The notes beneath the pieces are model-generated. The model did no database searches, was not told the DNA's origin, and was given only the letters and a program-made list of their open reading frames with translations. DNA of 5,055 nucleotides from Burkholderiaceae bacterium. GTDB taxonomy: Bacteria; Pseudomonadota; Gammaproteobacteria; Burkholderiales; Burkholderiaceae_C. Both the position numbers and the translations under genes were made by a program. Below, piece by piece: positions 1 to 5,055 of this stretch; the first letter of the stretch is position 1; each line of letters opens with the position of its first letter. The stretch is from contig JALQVQ010000064.1 of NCBI GenBank assembly GCA_023260315.1, positions 1 through 5,055 on the forward strand, written 5' to 3'.

Positions 1-549
1 AAAGGCGTGGTGCAAGTGATGGAGGGGCGCCATTGTTTCGCGCACCTGACCATCGAAGAAAATTTATTGACGGGCTCCTACACCCGTACCGATAAGGGCG
101 AGATCGCCGCCAACCTAGACAAGGTCTACAAATACTTTCCTCGCCTTAAAGAGCGCCGCGCATCGCAGGCCGCCTACACATCAGGTGGCGAGCAGCAGAT
201 GTGCGCCATCGGCCGGGCGCTCATGGCGAACCCCAGCGTCATCTTGCTTGATGAGCCATCCATGGGCTTGGCGCCGCAAATCGTTGAAGAGGTGTTTGAA
301 ATCGTCAAAGACCTGAATCAACGCGAAAAAGTCACCGTTTTATTGGCCGAGCAAAACACCAACATGGCGCTGAAATACGCGGACTACGGCTACATCATGG
401 AATCCGGCCGTATCGTAATGGATGGCGCTGCCGAGGACTTGCGAAGCAACGAAGACGTGAAAGAGTTTTACCTCGGTGTGGGCGGCGGCGAGCGCAAGTC
501 GTTCCGCGACGTCAAGAGCTACAAGCGACGTAAGCGTTGGTTGGCATAA
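1..549 (+). CDS. LivF-type branched-chain/hydrophobic substrate ABC transporter ATP-binding protein (5' end missing)
   Basis: Cytoplasmic ATPase subunit of an importer of the hydrophobic amino acid (HAAT/Liv) type; it would power uptake through LivH/LivM-like permeases that lie outside the window. The frame is open from base 1 and stops with TAA at 547-549, so 182 C-terminal residues are visible. The Walker A P-loop and the true start lie upstream. Visible in order are a Q-loop-side segment QVMEGRHCF (LivF proteins usually read QVPEGR), the ABC signature TSGGEQQ near base 178, Walker B VILLDEPSMGLAP near base 235, and AEQN in the H-loop region, as is usual for LivF. The protein ends in a basic tail (KSYKRRKRW) beyond the usual LivF end. 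The ligase-like gene follows after 34 bp on the same strand, presumably in one operon. The family is certain. The substrate is unknown; an aromatic or other carboxylic acid is an inference from the neighbour. Confidence 0.93.
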   Translation, partial: KGVVQVMEGRHCFAHLTIEENLLTGSYTRTDKGEIAANLDKVYKYFPRLKERRASQAAYTSGGEQQMCAIGRALMANPSVILLDEPSMGLAPQIVEEVFEIVKDLNQREKVTVLLAEQNTNMALKYADYGYIMESGRIVMDGAAEDLRSNEDVKEFYLGVGGGERKSFRDVKSYKRRKRWLA

Positions 550-583
550 CCCCCGCAAACCACCGCCCTTAGTGAAAGATCCC

Positions 584-1834
584 ATGGTTGATTTTTACGA
601 CGACCTCGAAACGCAGGACGCCGCCACGCGGGAAGCGCGCCTGTTTGGCGCCCTGAGCGCCCAGGTGGCCCACGCGCAGACGGCATCAAAAGCGTTCCAA
701 CGTATCCTGACGGGGGTTGACGCCCGATCCATCACCTCGCGTGAGGCTTTGGCAACCTTGCCTGTCACGCGAAAAACCCAACTTTTGGAAATCCAAAAGG
801 CAACCCGTGCCCAAGACCCGATGGGTGGCTTTGCCACCCAATCGTACGGCGCAGACATGCCGCAAATTTTCGCTAGCCCCGGCCCAATCTATGAGCCCGA
901 GGGCACGGCCACCGACTATTGGCGCACTGCACGGGCGGTATTTGCGGCGGGATTTCGTGCGGGCGATTTGATCCACAACTGCTTCTCGTACCACTTCACG
1001 CCAGCGGGCTCGATGATGGCCACCGCGGCGCGCGCGATCGGCTGCAGTGTGTTCCCTGGTGGCATTGGTCAAACAGAACAACAAGTCCAGGCGATGGCGG
1101 AATTAAAGCCCGCCGGCTACATCGGCACGCCGAGCTTCCTGCGAATCATTCTCGAAAAAGCCGAAGAAATGGGCGTGGCACTGCCCAGCGTCACAAAGGC
1201 ATTGGTCTCCGGTGAGGCCTTGCCGCCCTCACTGCGTGACTGGTTTGCAGCGCGCGGCGTACAAGCCTATCAGTGCTATGCGACGGCTGACGTCGGGCTC
1301 ATCGCTTACGAGACCACCGCCCGTGAAGGTCTGGTTTTGGATGAAGGCGTGATCGTCGAAATTGTGCGTCCGGGTACGGGCGATCCGGTTGCTGTCGGCG
1401 AGGTCGGCGAATTGGTGATCACCACCCTCAACCCCGACTACCCCATGATTCGCTTCGGCACAGGTGACCTGTCAGCGGCCCTACCTGGGCATTGCCCGAC
1501 GGGCCGCACCAACGCGCGCATCAAAGGCTGGATGGGCCGTGCCGATCAAACCACAAAGGTGCGGGGCATGTTCATTCATGCCGCACAGGTTGCGGACATC
1601 ATGCGGAAATTTCCAACGCTGTCTGGTAAGGCACGTTTGGTTGTGACGGGGCAAATGGCCAATGACGCCCTCGCCTTGCACGTCGAGGGCAGCGACGTGA
1701 GCGATGACACCCTCAGCCAACTCGCGGTTGCTGTGCGCGAGGTCACAAAGTTGCGGGCTGACATTCAGTTGGTCGCGCCTGGTGCATTGCCAAACGACGG
1801 CAAAGTCATTGAGGACGCACGCAGCTACGACTGA
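584..1834 (+). CDS. Phenylacetate-CoA ligase (PaaK)-like AMP-binding family protein
   Basis: Predicted cytoplasmic acyl-adenylate-forming enzyme of 416 aa that would activate a carboxylic acid to its CoA thioester through an acyl-AMP; the substrate is unknown. I chose ATG 584 because it lies just past the livF-like stop with a weak purine stretch (GAAAGA, 574-579) before it; an in-frame GTG at 572 is possible, and longer versions would overlap the ATPase gene. Seen: VSGEALPPSLRDW (about residues 208-220), an A5-like YATADVGLIAYE (232-243), the A7 core RFGTGDLS (290-297), an A8/hinge region RIKGWMGRADQTTKVRGM (312-329), and a C-terminal PNDGKVIEDAR with Lys407 at the usual A10 lysine position. 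The canonical Ser/Thr/Gly-rich P-loop (TSGTTGxP) is absent; FASPGPIYEPEG stands at residues 96-107. Length is close to PaaK (about 430 aa). Pairing with a Liv-type ATPase suggests coupled uptake and activation. The family is sure; calling it true phenylacetate-CoA ligase would go too far. Confidence 0.9.
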   Translation: MVDFYDDLETQDAATREARLFGALSAQVAHAQTASKAFQRILTGVDARSITSREALATLPVTRKTQLLEIQKATRAQDPMGGFATQSYGADMPQIFASPGPIYEPEGTATDYWRTARAVFAAGFRAGDLIHNCFSYHFTPAGSMMATAARAIGCSVFPGGIGQTEQQVQAMAELKPAGYIGTPSFLRIILEKAEEMGVALPSVTKALVSGEALPPSLRDWFAARGVQAYQCYATADVGLIAYETTAREGLVLDEGVIVEIVRPGTGDPVAVGEVGELVITTLNPDYPMIRFGTGDLSAALPGHCPTGRTNARIKGWMGRADQTTKVRGMFIHAAQVADIMRKFPTLSGKARLVVTGQMANDALALHVEGSDVSDDTLSQLAVAVREVTKLRADIQLVAPGALPNDGKVIEDARSYD

Positions 1835-1859
1835 GCGCTGACCATCCGCGCATGTCGAC

Positions 1860-2189
1860 TCAGCGGATCTGCCAAGTCAGATCGGCGTCCTCAGCCATAC
1901 ACTGCTGCAACGTTTTGACCAGGGGTGCCAATCGCGCGCGCCATGTGACATGCCCGGCCTTCCCCGCCTCATCGGCCTCGTCGTCGGCAAGCGGCGCGCC
2001 GTTCGCCTGATTCGCTGATGCCGATGCTTGCGCCAAAAACGCCTCGATGGCTGTCAACGCCGCTGGCATGTCGCTGCGCAACAGAATGCCTTGAGGGGTT
2101 ACCGCCTTGCCCCAAAGTTCGAGGACCTTGATCCCATGTTCATTGAACATGAGTAAATCGGCAGTCGCTTGAGATTTAAAACGGATCAT
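1860..2189 (-). CDS. DUF1840 domain-containing protein
   Basis: Small protein of 109 aa and unknown function. Its N-terminus MIRFKSQATADLLMFNEHG and following KAVTPQGILLRSDMPAALTAIEAFL match what I recall of the DUF1840 family, which typically opens with a FKSKATGDLIML-like strand, has an alanine-rich helix, and ends in a segment like the RLAPLVKTLQQCMAEDADLTW seen here (written in part: RLAPLVKTL, AEDADLTW). The middle (about residues 55-80) is a hydrophilic Ala/Asp/Glu-rich linker between the two conserved halves. There is no signal peptide or membrane segment, so it is probably cytoplasmic. It starts 11 bp after the fliJ stop on the same strand and is probably co-transcribed with the flagellar genes; a weak Shine-Dalgarno-like GATGAG (reverse complement of 2195-2200) precedes the ATG. 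It shows no FliK, FliT or FliS features. A flagellar role would rest only on position, since DUF1840 genes are not known as flagellar genes. Its stop faces the ligase gene across 25 bp. Confidence 0.82.
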   Translation of the reverse strand: MIRFKSQATADLLMFNEHGIKVLELWGKAVTPQGILLRSDMPAALTAIEAFLAQASASANQANGAPLADDEADEAGKAGHVTWRARLAPLVKTLQQCMAEDADLTWQIR

Positions 2190-2200
2190 AGGAGCTCATC

Positions 2201-2644
2201 TTACGCGTGCTTATAGCTGTGCCGAAGCGTTGCCATCTCGTCCATGCGTCGCTGTGCCGTTTTTGCTGCATCGCTGGCGATGCGCTTGGTCTCACGCTCG
2301 ACCAGCTTTTTCATTTTCTCAACATCAAGTCGCGCGGCCTTAACGCGTGAGGCGGCTAAGTCAACCGCTGCCTGCATCTGCTGGACCTTGAGTTGCGCTT
2401 GCACATCCAAGTTCACAAGCTGTGCCAAAAACTGTCGGCAATTCACGCTGTCAGACAAATTAGACTGGCGCTCATAGCCATTGAGCTTTTCACGGTACTC
2501 AGACAACATGGCCACAATGCGCTCGCGGTGGCTGGTCGCCTCCGCCAGATGGGTCTTTGCAATGCGCAAGACCGCCTCGACCTCAGCCAACTTGGCTTGT
2601 GCTTGCTCGGCCAATACGGGCCATGGGCTTTTGGTCTCAGCCAT
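2201..2644 (-). CDS. fliJ: Flagellar export protein FliJ
   Basis: A 147-aa, almost wholly helical, charged protein, which is the usual FliJ length. Known role: FliJ is a two-helix coiled coil that sits in the centre of the FliI ATPase ring, much like the gamma subunit of F1, contacts FlhA and helps couple the export gate to proton flow. Seen: a first long helix (about residues 8-60, ending near EYREKLNGYERQ), a polar turn around SDSVNCRQF, then a second long helix rich in Gln, Lys and Glu (VQAQLKVQQMQAAVDLAASR, then KMKKLVERETKRIA), with no signal peptide or membrane segment. It starts with ATG inside the end of fliI, an 8-base overlap, with a G-run (reverse complement of 2651-2655) six bases before the ATG. 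Sequence conservation in FliJ is low, so the call leans on length, coiled-coil character and its place after fliI. Confidence 0.92.
   Translation of the reverse strand: MAETKSPWPVLAEQAQAKLAEVEAVLRIAKTHLAEATSHRERIVAMLSEYREKLNGYERQSNLSDSVNCRQFLAQLVNLDVQAQLKVQQMQAAVDLAASRVKAARLDVEKMKKLVERETKRIASDAAKTAQRRMDEMATLRHSYKHA
2637..2644 (-). promoter_or_regulatory. fliI stop / fliJ start overlap (likely translational coupling)
   Basis: On the minus strand the bases read ATGGCTGA: the fliJ ATG at 2644-2642 and the fliI TGA at 2639-2637. The 8-base geometry is the same as at the fliH/fliI junction. A run of five G lies six bases before the ATG and may act as a modest ribosome site. Coupling would help keep the ATPase and its stalk protein in ratio; that part is inference. 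Confidence 0.5.
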
Positions 2645-3968
2645 TTGCAGCCCCCATCACATGCGTCAACGTCGATCGGCACAGTTCGTAGGCCACACCG
2701 TCATGCATGTCTTGCCTTAAAAAATCAACCATCTGCTGGTGCATGGCAATGGCGGCATCCAAATCGGGGTTGGTGCCCGCATCGTAGGCACCCACCTGAA
2801 TCAAGTCGTGATTTTGCTGGTACAAGGTCCACAAACGCCGAAACCGGTTCGCCTCCTTCAGCTGCTCAGGTGTCAAGAGGTTTTGCATCACCCGCGAGAT
2901 TGAACCCGCCAAATCAATGGCCGGATAATGCGCCGCGTCCGCCAGTTGGCGAGACAACATCACTTGTCCATCCAACGATGCGCGCGCGATATCGACAATG
3001 GGATCATTGCCATCATCGCCCTCGGCTAACACCGTGTAAATGGCGGTGATCGAGCCAAAACCATTGCGTCCCACGCCGGCACGCTCAATCAGGTTGGGCA
3101 GCAATGCAAACACCGATGGTGGGTAACCCCTTGCCGTCGGTGGCTCTCCAATCGCCAAACCAATTTCACGCTGTGCATGTGCCACGCGAGTCAAGCTATC
3201 GACCAGCATCAAGACGTTCTTACCTTGATCCCGAAAATACTCAGCGATGACGTGCGTCATGTGGGTCGCCTTCAGCCGCAAAACGGGCGATACGTTTGCG
3301 GGCGCTGCCACCAAGACCGACTTGGCCATGCCCGCTTCACCGAGGGACTCTTGAATGAACGCCTGCACCTCACGACCACGTTCGCCAATCAAGCCAATCA
3401 CCACAACATCGGCCTTGGTGAAGCGCGTCAGCATACCCAGCAACACACTTTTACCAACACCAGAGCCCGCAACCAGCCCCAAGCGCTGGCCGCGGCCAAC
3501 CGTCAACACGCCGTTGATGGCTTTCACGCCGACATCTAAGACCGAGTCAATCGGACCGCGCTCCATCGGGTTGATGGGACGTCCCAACAGACTCAGACGG
3601 TCCGCACAAACGGGGGCAGGCCGACCGTCCAACGGCTGGCCGCGGCCATCGATCACACGCCCCAATAGCTCAGGACCAAGGCTCACCTCAGCCACATTGG
3701 CTAAGACGCGAACAGCGGCCCCAGGACCAATACCGGTTGGCTCCGTAAACGGCATCAGGTAAATGGTTTTGTCGTTGAACCCGACGACCTCGGCTTCGAT
3801 ACGCGCGCCGTCAACACCCGAGATTTCACAGATCGCCCCGAGCGGCGCCATCACGCCGCGCGCCTCCAACGTCAGGCCAACCAAGCGCACGAGGGTGCCA
3901 CTGCGCGCCTGAGGCGGGGCATGGGCGGTTTGGAGATCAGCCGCAATAGCGGTGTCGAAATCAAGCAT
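2637..3968 (-). CDS. fliI: Flagellum-specific ATPase FliI (type III export)
   Basis: ATPase of the flagellar type III export apparatus, related to the F1 beta subunit. As a cytoplasmic hexamer under the export gate it releases substrates from chaperones and feeds them in. It has 443 aa, close to the usual 440-460. Seen: an N-terminal beta-barrel domain (about 20-95), GRVIDGRGQPLDG (103-115), NPMERGPI (133-140), Walker A AGSGVGKSV (167-175), GERGREV with the likely catalytic Glu196, Walker B VLMLVDS with Asp257, then GEPPTARGYPPSVFALLP and LSRQLADAAHYPAID ahead of the arginine-finger region SISRVM, and a C-terminal helical domain with DLIQVGAY. All key residues are intact. I chose ATG 3968, which gives MLDFDTAIAADLQ and an 8-base overlap with fliH; an in-frame GTG at 3998 would add ten poor residues. 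A type III secretion (SctN) ATPase is unlikely given the fliG/fliH/fliJ context. Confidence 0.97.
   Translation of the reverse strand: MLDFDTAIAADLQTAHAPPQARSGTLVRLVGLTLEARGVMAPLGAICEISGVDGARIEAEVVGFNDKTIYLMPFTEPTGIGPGAAVRVLANVAEVSLGPELLGRVIDGRGQPLDGRPAPVCADRLSLLGRPINPMERGPIDSVLDVGVKAINGVLTVGRGQRLGLVAGSGVGKSVLLGMLTRFTKADVVVIGLIGERGREVQAFIQESLGEAGMAKSVLVAAPANVSPVLRLKATHMTHVIAEYFRDQGKNVLMLVDSLTRVAHAQREIGLAIGEPPTARGYPPSVFALLPNLIERAGVGRNGFGSITAIYTVLAEGDDGNDPIVDIARASLDGQVMLSRQLADAAHYPAIDLAGSISRVMQNLLTPEQLKEANRFRRLWTLYQQNHDLIQVGAYDAGTNPDLDAAIAMHQQMVDFLRQDMHDGVAYELCRSTLTHVMGAANG
3961..3968 (-). promoter_or_regulatory. fliH stop / fliI start overlap (likely translational coupling)
   Basis: On the minus strand the bases read ATGCTTGA: the fliI ATG at 3968-3966 and the fliH TGA at 3963-3961. 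No strong Shine-Dalgarno sequence precedes the ATG (only an AGAGA-like stretch about a dozen bases upstream), so fliI translation probably depends on ribosomes finishing fliH. The overlap is seen; the coupling is inferred. Confidence 0.5.
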
Positions 3969-5028
3969 CGGGGTCGGTCTCTGGCAACGGTGCCTCACGA
4001 CTCACCATCGTGGCATCTTCGGTTGTTTGGGATGGGTCGGTCGAGTCTTCCACCGTCGCCCATAAAGGGCCATCGGTCATCGCTCGGCTACTGGCTTGCC
4101 AGTCATCGGGCGCGAGCAACACCTTAGTCGCCAACGCGCGCAAGCGCTTCTGAATCAAATCTTGCACCACCGCATCGTTGCTGTTCACCTGCACGCTTCC
4201 GCGCGTGAGCGATGCGTCGGCCTGCAAAACAAGGCCGCTTTCGAGCCCAAAGGCGTGGCCTTGAATTTGCACCAAGTCATCCGGATGCATCTGCACCACC
4301 ACGCGCTTGGACGGCGTGTCCAACGCCTCAAGGCTTAATTGAACGAGGCGCTCAATGGCCGTTGGGCTCAGCGTCAGCTCACCGCGCACCAATTCCTCCG
4401 CCAAGTGCAGCGCCAGTTTTTTCAGTGGGTCAAAATACTGTTGGGGGTTATCGTTGAGCGTCTTAACCGCACTGGCAGCAGTTTCAAGTGCTTCTATCGC
4501 TTTGCCGAGCTGGTTTCTCGCGTCAGCTTGCGCCGCTTTCCTTCCAAAGGATTCCCCAACAATTCTCCCTTTAGCCAACCCTGACGTTTCCCCAGCGAAG
4601 AACCCTTCCTCGTAGCCGGCTTGTCGCGCTGCGGCGGACTGGGCCTCTAGTGCATCGACGGCGAGGGTTGTCATTTCGGTCGCTGGCTCGGCTTCTGGCG
4701 CAGCAGTCGGTGTCGACTCGGCGGCCTGCCCATCGGCAGCCTGTGCGTTAGGCCCAGCGTCGGCTACAGCCGCAGCGTCGGTTTCCGCGTTGGCGTCGCT
4801 AACAACCTCAGCCTCACTGGCGCCCACAGACGATGGCTTGAAGCCATCATCCAATGTCAGCTCCTGCGGCGTGATCGGCTCCAGCCGCCACGGCGCGAAG
4901 GTCGCAGACTGCTCAATGTCCCACGGCACCTTGACGTATGGCAGACTGCTTTTATCGGTCGCCACCAAAATCTCGGTGGGTGCCCATTCAGGCCGCTTTT
5001 TATTGAACATCGCGTCAGACGAAATCAT
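3961..5028 (-). CDS. fliH: Flagellar assembly protein FliH
   Basis: Regulator and peripheral stator of the export ATPase: FliH dimers bind the N-terminus of FliI, restrain its activity and tether it to the C-ring (FliN) and FlhA. Residues here are counted from an in-frame GTG at 5034. Seen: an N-terminal part with spaced tryptophans (W17, W38, W49), an Ala/Glu/Asp/Pro-rich acidic linker (about 70-135), an unbroken GxxxG ladder (140-164), a helical stretch, then the conserved FliH C-domain with LALHLAEELVRGELTLSPTA (207-226), VVVQMHPDDL (245-254), and ADASLTRGSVQVNS (272-285), followed by an acidic C-terminal tail (about 308-357). At about 355 aa it is much longer than Salmonella FliH (235 aa), mainly through linker and tail. 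The start is uncertain: GTG 5034, ATG 5028 (chosen, with GTGGGA seven bases upstream) or ATG 5010 (no ribosome site, but only 4 bases after the fliG stop). It overlaps fliI by 8 bases. Confidence 0.93.
   Translation of the reverse strand: MISSDAMFNKKRPEWAPTEILVATDKSSLPYVKVPWDIEQSATFAPWRLEPITPQELTLDDGFKPSSVGASEAEVVSDANAETDAAAVADAGPNAQAADGQAAESTPTAAPEAEPATEMTTLAVDALEAQSAAARQAGYEEGFFAGETSGLAKGRIVGESFGRKAAQADARNQLGKAIEALETAASAVKTLNDNPQQYFDPLKKLALHLAEELVRGELTLSPTAIERLVQLSLEALDTPSKRVVVQMHPDDLVQIQGHAFGLESGLVLQADASLTRGSVQVNSNDAVVQDLIQKRLRALATKVLLAPDDWQASSRAMTDGPLWATVEDSTDPSQTTEDATMVSREAPLPETDPDA
4543..4617 (-). other. GxxxG repeat segment in FliH
   Basis: Within fliH, seven glycines fall at exact four-residue spacing (residues 140, 144, 148, 152, 156, 160 and 164 counted from the GTG at 5034), giving six consecutive GxxxG units, with Ala136 and Ala168 continuing the same register at either end. 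GxxxG runs flanked by AxxxG and GxxxA are a known hallmark of FliH, where they are thought to allow close helix-helix packing in the dimer; run length varies widely between species. This is a protein repeat; the DNA codons are not a perfect tandem repeat. Confidence 0.9.
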
Positions 5029-5055
5029 CGCCACGTCCCACTAACACCAACTCAC
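5015..5055 (-). CDS. fliG: Flagellar motor switch protein FliG (C-terminal 12 codons only)
   Basis: One reverse frame entering at the window's right edge reads ELVLVGRGDDFV and stops with TGA at 5015-5017. This fits the usual FliG C-terminus, which ends in a short strand and a Gly-rich, acidic segment closing with FV (for example ...GEEFV or ...GDDFV). It is too short to identify alone, but fliG directly before fliH is the standard order in betaproteobacterial fliFGHIJ operons, and the last codons overlap the proposed fliH start by 14 bases. FliG is the rotor protein that contacts the MotA stator and gives torque and direction. The rest of the gene lies outside the window. Confidence 0.75.
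   Translation of the reverse strand, partial: ELVLVGRGDDFV

Noticed and set aside
476..583. Upstream extension of the ligase-like frame into the ATPase gene
   Set aside because: The extra 36 residues would overlap the C-terminus of the LivF-type protein and read as low-complexity Ser/Ala/Arg; the family-like N-terminus begins at ATG 584.
686..1084. Minus-strand open frame of 132 codons opposite the ligase-like gene
   Set aside because: The plus-strand frame carries clear family motifs; the antisense product is Arg-rich and unrecognisable, and has no gene context.
1836..1865. Possible bidirectional terminator between the convergent stop codons
   Set aside because: There are only six paired bases around an 18-base loop, one arm is inside coding sequence, and no T-tract follows on either strand.
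1860..2189. Reading the gene after fliJ as fliK or a flagellar chaperone (FliT/FliS)
   Set aside because: At 109 aa it is far too short for FliK, lacks a Gln/Leu-rich FliK C-domain, and its two conserved ends match DUF1840.
2393..3049. Plus-strand open frame of 218 codons opposite fliJ and fliI
   Set aside because: It runs across two well-supported minus-strand genes, and its product is rich in Arg, His, Pro and Trp with no recognisable domain, typical of the antisense frame of GC-rich coding DNA.
3355..3762. Plus-strand open frame of 135 codons opposite fliI
   Set aside because: It is antisense to the FliI ATPase core; the product is low-complexity Pro/Thr/Arg with no family resemblance.
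4670..4810. GC-rich low-complexity stretch that could be a DNA repeat
   Set aside because: It is the coding sequence of the Ala/Glu/Asp-rich FliH linker; codons vary and there is no exact tandem unit.

Overview
The window looks like ordinary chromosomal DNA of a flagellated betaproteobacterium, probably Burkholderiales. The evidence is moderately GC-rich coding DNA, a DUF1840-type protein (a family seen mainly in Betaproteobacteria), and a LivF-type ATPase next to a phenylacetate-CoA-ligase-like protein of a kind familiar from that order. The genus cannot be fixed from the sequence. Genes fill almost the whole window; the longest non-coding stretch is about 34 bp, and I see no rRNA, tRNA, CRISPR array, insertion sequence or integron.

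Plus strand, 1-1834: the downstream end of an uptake/activation operon. It begins inside a LivF-type ABC transporter ATPase whose N-terminus (including Walker A) lies before the window. After 34 bp comes a complete 416-aa member of the phenylacetate-CoA ligase/AMP-binding superfamily with an atypical nucleotide-binding loop. Together they suggest import of a carboxylic acid and its activation to a CoA thioester; the substrate cannot be read from the sequence.

Minus strand, 5055-1860: the distal part of a flagellar export operon in the order fliG (last 12 codons only), fliH, fliI, fliJ, then a DUF1840 gene. FliI is the hexameric ATPase of the flagellar type III export apparatus, FliH its regulator and tether, FliJ its central stalk, and FliG the rotor protein at the base. 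The fliG/fliH, fliH/fliI and fliI/fliJ genes all overlap, which suggests coupled translation. The DUF1840 gene follows fliJ after 11 bp, where fliK is often found.

The two operons converge and their stop codons are 25 bp apart, with no convincing terminator between them. I found no clearly undescribed system. The points most worth a second look are the unbroken GxxxG ladder and long acidic linker of FliH, the degenerate P-loop of the ligase-like protein, the DUF1840 gene at the end of the flagellar operon, and the tight convergent junction.
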